A DNA stretch of 64,000 bases from an uncultured Christensenella sp. (GCA_910578565.1 CAJTQF010000001.1:1-64000), one strand, 5' to 3'. Numbered from the stretch's first letter, positions 1 to 8,683 are shown. Translations and numbers: made by a program. The notes: generated by a model from the sequence alone, not told the origin.

Positions 1-193
1 TTTAGTTGAGAAAGATCGATTAAACGAATCCTTATTTACAAAGATTAGCTACATTTTAACGAGCGTAATACATCCTTTTTTGGATTAAATTATCTTTCCC
101 CACAATTTCTTTCACTACTATGCAGTTGTCAGGCTTGTTATGGACAGGTTGATTTAAAAAGTATATTATCAGCGCAAGCTGTTATATAGCCAT
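1..193 (+). other. Probable 23S-5S rRNA spacer
   Basis: No open frame or tRNA is visible. The stretch directly precedes 5S rRNA on the same strand, and its AT-rich character fits an intergenic rRNA spacer. The first 25 or so bases might be the last bases of 23S rRNA, but I cannot establish this without alignment. Confidence 0.4.
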
Positions 194-309
<116 letters not shown>

Positions 310-319
310 TTTCAAATTA

Positions 320-351
320 TAAAAGACGCAACCAAAGGTTGCGTCTTTTAT
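320..351 (+). terminator. rRNA operon terminator
   Basis: Stem AAAGACGCAACC / GGTTGCGTCTTT with an AAA loop, followed by a TTATTG tail. It ends the rRNA operon. Confidence 0.85.
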
Positions 352-440
352 TGTATAAACGAAAATCCCGCGATAGTTTGCTGTGCTGTGTGGTTGGGAA
401 AAGTTAACCGAGCAGAAATAAAAATTGGAAAGCTAATTAA

Positions 441-746
441 GGCGCGTCATTTCGAGTCGCGGAGTATACGTATGACAGCTTTGACCGTTTAAATAATTAT
501 ACCTGTGGGGAAAATTCCGAACAATACGAGTATAACGTTTACGGTCAATTAATCCGTAAAACATTAAGCGGAGCTGTAAACCGCACGTATAACTACGTTT
601 ATAAGGACGACGCAAAAAGTTTTGATTATACCGCAACCGGCGAATATAAGTTTAAGCCTTTAACCGACGTCAACGGCAGAAATACAGGTAAGGAAATACA
701 TAACGCCACAGGCAAGATAGCGGCGGAGTATATCAGTTACCGCAAA
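441..746 (+). pseudogene. In-frame 5' remnant of the Rhs core
   Basis: The reading frame of the Rhs gene at 747 stays open back to a stop at 438-440. It encodes recognisable YD-repeat sequence (YTYDSFDRLNNYTCGE from 465) but has no start codon or ribosome site. The missing N-terminal part of a normal Rhs protein (signal, wall or delivery modules, most YD repeats) should lie further upstream, where the rRNA operon now sits. The gene is therefore 5'-truncated, or restarts internally at 747. Confidence 0.7.
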
Positions 747-2336
747 ATGGGCGACCGCGCAACAAATATGCCTTCGTCGGTATGGTACGCAACAGGACAA
801 GAGATAAAAGAGAATATCGGATACACGTATGACAAGTGCGGCAATATAACGGAAATAAAAGAAAACGGCGCGCTTGTAGTAAGATACTTATACGACGGCT
901 TGAACAGATTAACCCGTGAAGATAATAAAAAATCGGGTAAAACTTATCTGTTCGACTATGATAACAACGGAAATATAATAAGCAGGCGTACGACAGCCTT
1001 TACACTGAAATCCGATATAGAAGAATGCGTTTTTACGGCGTATGAGTATGGCTATAACGGCGACAGACTGGTATCTTACAACGGCGAAAGTTTTGCGTAT
1101 AACAGCATAGGCAACCCCACCGTATACCGCGGCAAAACGGTAGAATGGCAGTACGGTAATCGGCTTGTGAAACTCGGCGAAACGACGTTTGCCTATGACG
1201 GACACGGCAGAAGAATTAAAAAAGGCGAAACGGATTATATCTACGACAGCGACGGCAGAATTATAGCGCAGAGTAACGGTCTTGAATTTATCTATGATAA
1301 TTTCGGGATAGTCGGAGTCAGGTATGAAGAAGAACAGTACTTCTACCGCAGGGACGTACAGGGTAATATAACAGCCATACTTGACAATAGCGGCGGGGTT
1401 ATAGTAAGATATAACTACGACGCATGGGGCAATCATACGGTTGTAAATGCAAACGGCGAAGAGCTGACCGAAGGAATAGGCATACTCAACCCGTTCAGAT
1501 ACAGGGGATATTACTACGATACCGAAACGGGACTGTATTACTTGCAAACAAGATATTACGACCCCGAAACGTGCAGATTTATCTCACAGGATAACATAGA
1601 CTATGCCGACCCCGAAACAATAAACGGCTTAAACCTGTACGCATACTGCGGTAACAATCCGGTAATGCGCACGGATTATGCGGGAACAAGCTGGAACAGC
1701 TTTTGGAACGCGGTAGGCAGGTTTTTAAGCGGTTTGGCGTTAATTGCGTTCGGCGCGGTAATTTCGCTGTCAACGGTAATACCGTCATTAATCAGCCCGT
1801 TAGCCACAGGCATATGTGAGTTTGGCATTACCGCAGGTTTTTATGGCGCGGCTTTATTGGGTTCGGTATTTAACAGCGCTATATATGCCGATATGGAGCG
1901 CATAGGTTGGAATGTGTTTAATTCAAATGCAAATCTGGTACTCGATTCAAGTATAATGTCTTTTTATAAAGGCGTGCCGGTAATAAGATATGGCGATTAT
2001 CATAAAGGTGATAGGTCCGGTACTTTTGGTATAATGTTTTTAGCGAGAAACGAGACAGCTGGAGCGGTTGAGCACGAGTTTGGTCATATTCCGCAGCTTA
2101 TGATGTTGGGAATTCTACGATATGGTACTTGTATAGGAATACCTTCAAAAAATAAATGGGGACTAAACGAATATTGGAACAACTATTATTCATCTCCGTG
2201 GGAAGCAATGGCAGAGATATTTGGCGGGGCACAAAATATTACTTTAACGGCGGCAGAAAGAGCAAGAGCAATTAACTATTTAATAGCGTCTTTCTTCTTA
2301 GGACCTTTAGTTTATACATTCTATCATAAATTATAA
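747..2336 (+). CDS. Rhs/YD-repeat polymorphic toxin, C-terminal part with HEFGH tip
   Basis: The 529 residues from the first ATG carry successive YD repeats (YDKCGNI, YDGLNRLTRE, YDNNGNI, YDGHGRRIKK, YDSDGRIIAQ). They end in the hallmark Rhs core close YRGYYYDTETGLYYLQTRYYD...NGLNLYAYCGNNPVM (about 250-307). The variable tip after residue 310 has hydrophobic segments (about 320-385) and a zincin-type motif, H443-E-F-G-H447, so the toxic activity may be a metallopeptidase; that is inferred from one motif. Rhs proteins deliver such tips into competitor cells or use them in contact-dependent inhibition. Its stop overlaps the reading frame of the next gene, a lipoprotein placed as the immunity gene would be. 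No normal start is visible: homologous sequence continues upstream to 441, and the N-terminus is lost. Expression is therefore uncertain. Confidence 0.8.
   Translation: MGDRATNMPSSVWYATGQEIKENIGYTYDKCGNITEIKENGALVVRYLYDGLNRLTREDNKKSGKTYLFDYDNNGNIISRRTTAFTLKSDIEECVFTAYEYGYNGDRLVSYNGESFAYNSIGNPTVYRGKTVEWQYGNRLVKLGETTFAYDGHGRRIKKGETDYIYDSDGRIIAQSNGLEFIYDNFGIVGVRYEEEQYFYRRDVQGNITAILDNSGGVIVRYNYDAWGNHTVVNANGEELTEGIGILNPFRYRGYYYDTETGLYYLQTRYYDPETCRFISQDNIDYADPETINGLNLYAYCGNNPVMRTDYAGTSWNSFWNAVGRFLSGLALIAFGAVISLSTVIPSLISPLATGICEFGITAGFYGAALLGSVFNSAIYADMERIGWNVFNSNANLVLDSSIMSFYKGVPVIRYGDYHKGDRSGTFGIMFLARNETAGAVEHEFGHIPQLMMLGILRYGTCIGIPSKNKWGLNEYWNNYYSSPWEAMAEIFGGAQNITLTAAERARAINYLIASFFLGPLVYTFYHKL
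1381..1670 (+). repeat. 290-bp Rhs core repeat, copy 1
   Basis: This segment encodes the end of the Rhs core. It is repeated at 3775-4064 with no indel and about six mismatches counted by eye. The repeats are direct and lie 2.4 kb apart. Confidence 0.9.
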
Positions 2337-2350
2337 TGAGGAATATAAAA

Positions 2351-2905
2351 ATGAAAGCAATACGTATTAATAAGTTAATCTTAATACTAACGGCACTGAT
2401 TATAGGAATTGTTTCAGTTAGCAGTTGTATGCTTATAAAAGAAAATGATAAAAACAATATTTTAAATGCATACACTGCCGAGAACAGCGCATTTTCGTAT
2501 TATACTTTTAAAGCCACAGTTAAAAGCATAAGAAAAATATCTTCTGATGGCGGGAACAATAAATGTATTGAATTCGACGTTGACTATGATTATTTTGCTG
2601 AGCAGTACAGCGACGATAATTATACCTTTTTAGACGGTACTAAGCGTTGGGAAGGGGCTTATGATCAATTTAATCGTTATGAATTTTGGGTTGACCCTGC
2701 CAATTACAGTATTTTAGCCCAAAACAACGGTTATGATTTGCTTGTTGAAGGCGCGGCTGTAACAATTTCGGCAAATATTTATTACGGTTGGGCTGGATGG
2801 CGGTTTCCGATATTAGGTTTAAAAATTGATGAAACAACTTATCTTGATTTTGAAACCGGAAAGGAAAATTATTTAAGTTATGTTCGTGCAGGATTTAAAG
2901 TATGA
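2351..2905 (+). CDS. Lipoprotein, probable immunity protein for the Rhs tip
   Basis: About 184 residues starting at ATG 2351, chosen because GAGG (2338-2341) lies 9 nt upstream. An ATG at 2336 overlaps the Rhs stop and has no ribosome site. It has a hydrophobic N-terminal segment and a lipobox (VSSC), so it should be anchored outside the membrane. That is a sensible place to neutralise an incoming surface-acting toxin. The C-terminal motif YYGWAGWRFPILGLKI...YLDFETGKENY recurs in the lipoprotein at 3162 and in a remnant at 4070, each next to a piece of Rhs sequence. I know of no named family; the immunity role is inferred from position and from this pairing. It is more AT-rich than the flanking housekeeping genes. 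Confidence 0.65.
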   Translation: MKAIRINKLILILTALIIGIVSVSSCMLIKENDKNNILNAYTAENSAFSYYTFKATVKSIRKISSDGGNNKCIEFDVDYDYFAEQYSDDNYTFLDGTKRWEGAYDQFNRYEFWVDPANYSILAQNNGYDLLVEGAAVTISANIYYGWAGWRFPILGLKIDETTYLDFETGKENYLSYVRAGFKV

Positions 2906-2913
2906 ATTTGCAG

Positions 2914-2945
2914 GCGGGGCGGAAATATTACGCCCCGCTTATGCA
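2914..2945 (+). terminator. Terminator after immunity gene 1
   Basis: Stem GCGGGGCG (2914-2921) / CGCCCCGC (2931-2938) with a 9-nt loop; the T-run is weak. Confidence 0.55.
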
Positions 2946-2967
2946 CATTTTTAAAACTTATCTTTAA

Positions 2968-3141
2968 AAACTGATTTGGTTAAAATATTATCAAGCCCCG
3001 TGGGATGCCGGCGCAGAATTATTTGGTGGGTCACAGTTTGATGGCGCATTAACCAATAAAGAAATTTTGCGAGCAATTAAGTATTTAGCTTATTCATTTT
3101 TCTTAGGACCTACTATGCATGCATTATATAAGAGATTTTGA
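2968..3141 (+). pseudogene. Orphan fragment of a second Rhs toxin tip
   Basis: There is no start codon. The frame translates to WLKYYQAPWDAGAELFGG...IKYLAYSFFLGP...LYKRF, which aligns with the last 55 residues of the toxin tip at 747-2336 (WNNYYSSPWEAMAEIFGG...INYLIASFFLGP...FYHKL). It covers only the end of the tip, lacks the HEFGH motif, and ends at TGA 3139-3141, 20 nt before the second immunity-like gene. This is the layout expected of a displaced toxin-tip/immunity cassette. Confidence 0.75.
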
Positions 3142-3161
3142 AATCTGGTTGAGGTAATTAT

Positions 3162-3656
3162 ATGAAAAATAAAATCAAGAAAGTTTTAGTTTTAATACTT
3201 TTAATTGTTGTAGCATTATTTTCATTCGGCGGTTGTAAGGCTTGTGAAAGAGAACAATGGCAACATGTGTATGATGCTTACGTTAATATGAAAGATAGGT
3301 TCAATTATCAAACATATAATGTTACCGTTAAAGATATTGATAGTTTTATTACTTTCAAAGACAAATCATTTTGTATATTAATCGAGGAGAAAGATTACCC
3401 TGAAATTTATGATGGGTATCGGAAAGCATATTATTATTTCGTCGATACAAGTATTAAAGTTTTAGAAGAAACAGGTTTCTATGATGATATAAAAACAGAT
3501 ACGGTTATAAAATTTACTGTGAATGATTATATCGGATGGGACGGGTGGGATTATCCTGTATTTGCGGTAGAAATGAACGGTAAAACCTATCTTGATTTTG
3601 AAACAGGATATGAAAACATAATAAATTATGTTAAAGCAAGAATTAAAAATCCTTAA
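3162..3656 (+). CDS. Lipoprotein, second paralogous probable immunity protein
   Basis: 164 residues, with GAGG in GGTTGAGGTAATTATATG as ribosome site. The hydrophobic signal segment ends in the lipobox FGGC. The C-terminal half, YIGWDGWDYPVFAVEMNGKTYLDFETGYEN, is clearly paralogous to the lipoprotein at 2351. It follows an orphan tip fragment (2968-3141) exactly as the first follows its toxin, so it probably protected against that variant. The gene appears intact though its toxin partner is gone, consistent with retained protection against neighbours. The protein is AT-rich and otherwise of unknown fold. Confidence 0.65.
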   Translation: MKNKIKKVLVLILLIVVALFSFGGCKACEREQWQHVYDAYVNMKDRFNYQTYNVTVKDIDSFITFKDKSFCILIEEKDYPEIYDGYRKAYYYFVDTSIKVLEETGFYDDIKTDTVIKFTVNDYIGWDGWDYPVFAVEMNGKTYLDFETGYENIINYVKARIKNP

Positions 3657-3732
3657 ATAAAAATGGGAACGTAATATATGCATGGCATTCCAATAAACAT
3701 GATAAAGTAATGATAATAGAAAGATAAAATCT

Positions 3733-3772
3733 GAAACAAGACGGGTGTTTCTACCCGCCTTGTTTCTTTCTT
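3733..3772 (+). terminator. Terminator after immunity gene 2
   Basis: GAAACAAGACGGGT (3733-3746) pairs with ACCCGCCTTGTTTC (3753-3766) with one mismatch, followed by TTTCTT. Confidence 0.75.
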
Positions 3773-3774
3773 AT

Positions 3775-4064
3775 TTGACAATAGCGGCGCGGTTGTAGTA
3801 AGATATAACTACGACGCATGGGGCAATCATACGGTTGTAAATGCAAACGGCGAAGAGCTGACCGAAGGAATAGGCGTACTCAACCCGTTCAGATACAGGG
3901 GATATTACTACGATACCGAAACGGGACTGTATTACTTGCAAACAAGATATTACGACCCCGAAACGTGCAGATTTATCTCACAGGACAGTATAGACTATGC
4001 CGACCCCGAAACAATAAACGGCTTAAACCTGTACGCATACTGCGGTAACAATCCGGTAATGCGC
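3775..4064 (+). repeat. 290-bp Rhs core repeat, copy 2
   Basis: Near-identical direct copy of 1381-1670. Identity ends sharply at NPVM, the known junction between core and variable tip. Its left end abuts the terminator of the second immunity gene, without a promoter or start codon. Confidence 0.9.
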
Positions 4065-4133
4065 GAAATGCAACGATTTCGGCAAATATTTATTTCGGTT
4101 GTGTTAGGTGGCGTTACGTTGTGCGGGATTTAG
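3777..4133 (+). pseudogene. Orphan Rhs core end (second copy)
   Basis: In-frame core sequence from DNSGAVVVRYNYDAWG to NGLNLYAYCGNNPVM. It then runs into unrelated residues and stops at 4131-4133. There is no start codon upstream and no toxin tip behind it; the sequence after the core belongs to an immunity-gene remnant read in the wrong frame. It is a recombination remnant rather than a gene. Confidence 0.8.
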
Positions 4134-4141
4134 CCTTATAA
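4070..4141 (+). pseudogene. Remnant of a third immunity lipoprotein gene
   Basis: In the frame starting at 4070 the DNA reads ATISANIYFGCVRWRYVVRD and ends at TAA 4139-4141. This matches VTISANIYYGWAGWRFPILG of the lipoprotein at 2351. The matching DNA begins only a few bases after the Rhs core end, so tip and N-terminal immunity sequence have been deleted together. Confidence 0.65.
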
Positions 4142-4157
4142 TATAATAATTTTAATT

Positions 4158-4196
4158 AAAATGCGGGCGGAATTCGTTGCCGACCGCATTTTTTGT
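4158..4196 (+). terminator. Terminator closing the Rhs debris region
   Basis: AAAATGCGG (4158-4166) pairs with CCGCATTTT (4184-4192), plus an inner CGG/CCG pair, with a run of T at 4189-4194. Confidence 0.7.
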
Positions 4197-4276
4197 TTGT
4201 AAGTTTCATAAACTTAACAAAACTATGACCGCAATTGCCAAATATTGTGAATTAATAAAAATTTGCAGGTAAAAAA

Positions 4277-4305
4277 TTGACAATGCGGATTTTTTATGAT
4301 AAAAT
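4277..4305 (+). promoter_or_regulatory. Promoter of the pectinesterase gene
   Basis: TTGACA (4277-4282), 17-bp spacer, TAAAAT (4300-4305). The predicted start is near 4312, which gives an untranslated leader of about 170 nt before ATG 4483. Confidence 0.75.
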
Positions 4306-4311
4306 TTCAAA

Positions 4312-4482
4312 CAGAAAAATTTGAGATGGGCGCCCATCTCATTAGTGTGCGTTGCACAACGCACACTAAAAAAGCCTTTAACAGTAAAAAATTTTGCCCG
4401 CCAAGGCGGGAGATGAAAGGTTAAGCCATAATATTAATTATGTTTTAATAAATTTAAAATTTTAATGTTCCCCGGAGGAAAA
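4312..4482 (+). promoter_or_regulatory. Hairpin-rich 5' leader
   Basis: Three inverted repeats stand in series: a perfect 18-bp palindrome (4323-4340, GAGATGGGC/GCCCATCTC), a 12-bp stem with loop GCAC (4342-4353/4358-4369), and CCCGC/GCGGG (4397-4410). The second is followed by A rather than T on this strand, so it is not a forward terminator. A ribosome site GGAGG is at 4474-4478. I do not recognise a known riboswitch. An RNA-structure or protein-binding control of the downstream gene is inferred. Confidence 0.5.
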
Positions 4483-7400
4483 ATGAAAAAAGGACAAAAA
4501 CTTGTAAAAGCGCTCGCCATTTTTACGATGAGCGCGGCGGCGGTGAGCTGTGCCGTTGCCGTAGGCTGTAAAAAGCATACGCACACGTTCTCTGACGAAT
4601 GGAAAAGCGACGACAACGGTCACTGGTACTCCGCAACCTGCGGACACGACGAGAAGAAGGACTACGCTCCGCACGTGTACGACAATGATGCGGACGACGA
4701 TTGCAACGAATGCGGTTACGTAAGACACGACTTTGAAAGCAAATGGTTATTCGATTATAACAACCATTATCACGCTTGTAAATACGACGGCTGCGATGAA
4801 CACGGCAGTGTTGGCGCGCATAAGTTCAGTACTGACAACAAATGTACGGACTGCGGCGCTAAGTTTGCGACTTACGAATTTATTCCCGACAAATTAGAAG
4901 CTACTACATACGCGGAAGGACACGTAAACGGCATATTCACCGTTTTACCCGGAACTACCGTACGTCTGCGTTCGCGATTAAATTATAGCGTATACGACTG
5001 GAACAACGGCGAAGGCGACAGCACTTCAGCCCCCGTTGTAACCGATTTTAACGCTACCAAGTCCGTACAGTATAACGGCACCGACAGGGGCATATCGGTA
5101 AAAGCAATTGCTCCCGGCAAACTTACGATTTACGTAGATAACGGCTCGGGCGGCAAAACAAAGAAAGACAGGCAGACCATTCTGCTTACTAAACCCGACG
5201 GCAATACTCAGGTAATAAGCTACTATTGCGGCGATATATACGCAATAACGATAGATTGCGAAACCGCTGGCGTTTATAAAATTTCGCGCGGAAACCAGCC
5301 GGGCGTAGGTACTACGGATCTGTATTACGCAAAATTTGAAACGGTAGTTGAAGAAACGCCTGTTGAAAACATTCAGATTGTAAACAAAGGTAAAGACAGA
5401 TACGTCAAGGGCGAAACATTCGATTCAAGCAAATTGCAGCTTGAAATTGTCCGTGAAACAACCGGTATAACCGAACCGTTGGATTTGAACGCGGAAGGAC
5501 TTGTTATCGACTCTTCTGCATTTAATGCAAACGTTGCGGGAACGTATACCATTAAAGTAAGTTACACCGTAGACGGCAAAACTTTCAAAGATGAATACAC
5601 CGTCGTCGTTTACGACGTAGAAGCTATCGAACTCGGCTTTAACAAGATAATTCAGTCCGGTAATACTTCTGCGGGTAACGGACAGTATGTAAACGTAACC
5701 GTTAAACAGTTCTACTTCAAGGACGAAGCGTTGAACCTTAACGGACTTACCGTTAAAACCGTGCTTGACGAAGGCAAGCAGAAAGTCATCGTAACCGAAG
5801 GTTATGAAGTAACGGGCTTTGTTGCGGGGCAGGCAGGCAAGCAGACCGTAAAAGTCGTTTGGACAGACAATCCCGAAATATTTGCGACGTTTGACGTTTA
5901 CGTGGCAAATTACACGGCGGCAAGCATTGCGACGAACAAGGATATTACCGTAAACGTAAACGCTGCTCTTGCAGACGAGAAAGTCGGCGTACTCGAAAAC
6001 GGCGCATATCAGTTCAAGACCATTCAGCAGTCGCTTGACTTCCTTAACGCTCTGAACCTTGAACAAAACGTTAAAAAGACAATCAACCTTTCCGAAGGAC
6101 TTTACAAGGAAAGAATTGAAATAAACATTCCCAACCTTACCATTAAGGGCGCAGACAACGCGCATCCCGAAAAGACGGTTATAGAATGGGATTCGCTCGT
6201 AGGCATTGCGGACGAAAGCGGATTTGTTCACATCACCGACTCGACCGCGACGTTAAACGTACGTGAAAAAGCCGTAGGTTTCGTTATCGAAGGCGTGACC
6301 ATTTCAAACTGGTATAACTCAACCGAACACTTTGACGAAGCATTCGGTCCCGGCTATGCGGAACACCGTGCGCTTGCGGCGCTTATCCAGGCGGATAAAG
6401 TTGTAATTGACAATTGCCGTTTGCTCGGTTATCAGGATACGATTGAACTTTTCACCGGCAGACAGTTGATTCAGAACACCTACATCTGCGGCAGAACGGA
6501 CTTCATATTCGGAACCAATAACACCACTTATTTCAAAGATTGCACAATAGAAAGTATTGTCGACGGCGGATACGTCACAGCGTTCAAGGGCAACAACAAG
6601 GGCGATAACGACTGGGTACAGTACGGCGCGATATTCGACGGCTGTAACTTTATTGCTCCCGAAGCGGTAATCGCTAAAAAGGACACTTCGCTGGGCAGAA
6701 CCTGGGGTAAATACGCGGCTGTCGCATATGTAAACTGCGACTTCGCGGGACATATTTCAACCACTCCTTACAGCTCGGCAAAAGGTACGAGATACACGGC
6801 AATGAGCGGAGCAGAACCCACCGACCCGACCGTAAAGTTTGTTGAATACAACAACACGGGCGATGGTGCGGTTAACAAGTCGATTGCGGGTATGACCTAT
6901 CTTACGGCTGAACAGGCTGCGAATTACAGCGATATGTCTGTGTTCTTCGGCGAGATCAACGGAAAGGTAGTATATTCCGACGCGTGGGACGGCGGCAAGG
7001 GCGTTGAAATTTCCACCGTGGATTACAGATTCAGCGAATACTATACGGCAACCGACGGAATGACCTATCACGATATTCCAGAAGGCGGTGAAGAAATTTT
7101 AGGCGGTTTGGCTACGATAACAGGAACCAAATGGGGACACGAGCTGGACCAGGGTAAAGACCAGGCTAAGTTTGACAAAGACTGCGTAATTCAGTTTAAG
7201 ACTGCGGGCAAGGTAATTATCAAAACTTACGGAGCTCCGTACGGCGCGCCCGAGAATGTAAAAATAAATTACCTTAACGGCATAGCTACGGTAACCATTG
7301 TCGCTACCGAAGCGCAACCCATACAAAACGGTTGCTATATTACTTTGATTCAGGTAGACGGTAAGGATATACCCGCTCACGTACACGAATACGGCGACTG

Positions 7401-8553
7401 GACGGTTGAAACCGTACCTACTTCTTCGGCTATAGGCGCGGCATTGAAGACCTGTAAAAACTGTGAAAGCGACCCCGCGCACAGCGAGCAGATAGAGCTT
7501 CCCGTTCTTTCCGAAACAGATTACGCTATAAGCGCAGGTACTTCGGCGGGTAATTCGACTTATACTTACACGACCGACGGCGGTGAAACAATCGAATTTG
7601 AAGCTCCCACGCTTGCAGGTATGCACGTACACGATTACGGCAATACCTGGACGATAACCGCTACTGCGCAAAGCGCTGGCAAAGCTACAAAAACCTGTAC
7701 TGCGGAAGGCGAATGTAACGCGCCTACGATTGAAGTGGAAATTCCCGCTTTGAACGACAGCAGGTACACAATTACCAACAACACCGCAACGCTTGAAGCG
7801 GCAGGAACGGGTACTTACTCAATAGAGATTGACGGTGAAACCATCAGCTTTACCGCGGCAACTCCTATGCACGTTCTTGAAACGGTAAGCACTCCCAAGA
7901 GTTTTGCGGCGAAAGATATACAGGAAAATTCAACCAAGCAAATCTATCTTGAAAAAGCGGTGTTCCATGGCGGCAAGTACTGGAAACTGGGCGCGGACAG
8001 CAAAATAGTAATTAAAGTTGCGGCGGGAGCTAAGTTGACTTTTGTCTGCGATTACTGGGGCGACGGTATAGAAGTAAGCGGTTGCAACGGAACGTTGACG
8101 GAAGACGGCAGCGACAGGGTTTACACTGCGGCAGACGCGGGCGACGTCGTAATTACCCGTAATTCGGCGGGAACAAATGTTGCATATATACTGAGCATCA
8201 GCATTTCGTACGGTTTGTCTACAATCGAATCGGATATGACGTTCAGCAGCGCTAACGGCATAGACAATACCGAATATATCGAATTCACCGGCGTTCAGAG
8301 CCATAACGGCGGACAATACTGGAATCTCGGTAAAACAGGTACGATTAAACTGAAAGTTGCGGCAGGCGCAACAATAACTGTTACGTGCAATTTCTGGGGC
8401 AACGGTATTGCTATAAACGGAGAACAGCAGGACACTACGGGCGGCAGCTTTACTTATACGTCTGCTACCGGCGGTGAAATCGTAATAGGCTGTCTTGACG
8501 GCGCAAGCAATGTATCTTATATACAGACTATTGCAATTTCGGGTTTAAACTGA
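4483..8553 (+). CDS. Surface lipoprotein with pectinesterase (CE8) domain
   Basis: About 1,356 residues from ATG 4483, chosen because GGAGG lies 4 nt upstream; an ATG at 4465 precedes that site. A signal segment ends in the lipobox AVGC, so the enzyme is membrane-anchored outside. Next come Cys/His-rich HTHTFSDEW repeats (30-130), an Ig-like stretch (about 285-480), then a pectin methylesterase beta-helix (about 490-770). It has the family's catalytic set: GYQDT (D652), TDFIFG (D673) and LGRTWG (R739, W741). It would remove methyl esters from homogalacturonan. C-terminal to it are two further Cys/His segments (HVHEYGDW, HVHDYGNTW) and two copies of a beta-rich module (IKVAAGAKLTFVCDYWGDGI / LKVAAGATITVTCNFWGNGI), probably for binding. 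Pectin role agrees with the acetylesterase at 19991 and KDPG aldolase next door. Confidence 0.9.
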   Translation: MKKGQKLVKALAIFTMSAAAVSCAVAVGCKKHTHTFSDEWKSDDNGHWYSATCGHDEKKDYAPHVYDNDADDDCNECGYVRHDFESKWLFDYNNHYHACKYDGCDEHGSVGAHKFSTDNKCTDCGAKFATYEFIPDKLEATTYAEGHVNGIFTVLPGTTVRLRSRLNYSVYDWNNGEGDSTSAPVVTDFNATKSVQYNGTDRGISVKAIAPGKLTIYVDNGSGGKTKKDRQTILLTKPDGNTQVISYYCGDIYAITIDCETAGVYKISRGNQPGVGTTDLYYAKFETVVEETPVENIQIVNKGKDRYVKGETFDSSKLQLEIVRETTGITEPLDLNAEGLVIDSSAFNANVAGTYTIKVSYTVDGKTFKDEYTVVVYDVEAIELGFNKIIQSGNTSAGNGQYVNVTVKQFYFKDEALNLNGLTVKTVLDEGKQKVIVTEGYEVTGFVAGQAGKQTVKVVWTDNPEIFATFDVYVANYTAASIATNKDITVNVNAALADEKVGVLENGAYQFKTIQQSLDFLNALNLEQNVKKTINLSEGLYKERIEINIPNLTIKGADNAHPEKTVIEWDSLVGIADESGFVHITDSTATLNVREKAVGFVIEGVTISNWYNSTEHFDEAFGPGYAEHRALAALIQADKVVIDNCRLLGYQDTIELFTGRQLIQNTYICGRTDFIFGTNNTTYFKDCTIESIVDGGYVTAFKGNNKGDNDWVQYGAIFDGCNFIAPEAVIAKKDTSLGRTWGKYAAVAYVNCDFAGHISTTPYSSAKGTRYTAMSGAEPTDPTVKFVEYNNTGDGAVNKSIAGMTYLTAEQAANYSDMSVFFGEINGKVVYSDAWDGGKGVEISTVDYRFSEYYTATDGMTYHDIPEGGEEILGGLATITGTKWGHELDQGKDQAKFDKDCVIQFKTAGKVIIKTYGAPYGAPENVKINYLNGIATVTIVATEAQPIQNGCYITLIQVDGKDIPAHVHEYGDWTVETVPTSSAIGAALKTCKNCESDPAHSEQIELPVLSETDYAISAGTSAGNSTYTYTTDGGETIEFEAPTLAGMHVHDYGNTWTITATAQSAGKATKTCTAEGECNAPTIEVEIPALNDSRYTITNNTATLEAAGTGTYSIEIDGETISFTAATPMHVLETVSTPKSFAAKDIQENSTKQIYLEKAVFHGGKYWKLGADSKIVIKVAAGAKLTFVCDYWGDGIEVSGCNGTLTEDGSDRVYTAADAGDVVITRNSAGTNVAYILSISISYGLSTIESDMTFSSANGIDNTEYIEFTGVQSHNGGQYWNLGKTGTIKLKVAAGATITVTCNFWGNGIAINGEQQDTTGGSFTYTSATGGEIVIGCLDGASNVSYIQTIAISGLN

Positions 8554-8566
8554 TACACAAGTAAAA

Positions 8567-8597
8567 GCGGCGGGGCGTAAGCTCCGCCGTTTATCAT
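8567..8597 (+). terminator. Terminator after pectinesterase
   Basis: CGGCGGGGC (8568-8576) / GCTCCGCCG (8581-8589), loop GTAA, then TTTATC. Confidence 0.75.
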
Positions 8598-8617
8598 TAA
8601 AAAATTTGTTTACGTTG

Positions 8618-8646
8618 TTGCAATAGAATAAAAAGCGTGATATAAT
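8618..8646 (+). promoter_or_regulatory. Promoter of KDPG aldolase gene
   Basis: TTGCAA (8618-8623), 17-bp spacer, TATAAT (8641-8646). The gene starts 37 bp further on. Confidence 0.75.
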
Positions 8647-8683
8647 CGGGTTGTTGAAATAAATAAATTTTCGGAGGCAATAT

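Noticed and set aside
4323..4369. Palindromes considered as terminators of the Rhs region
   Set aside because: They lie downstream of the pectinesterase promoter and are followed by A rather than T on the plus strand; the terminator for that region is at 4158-4196.
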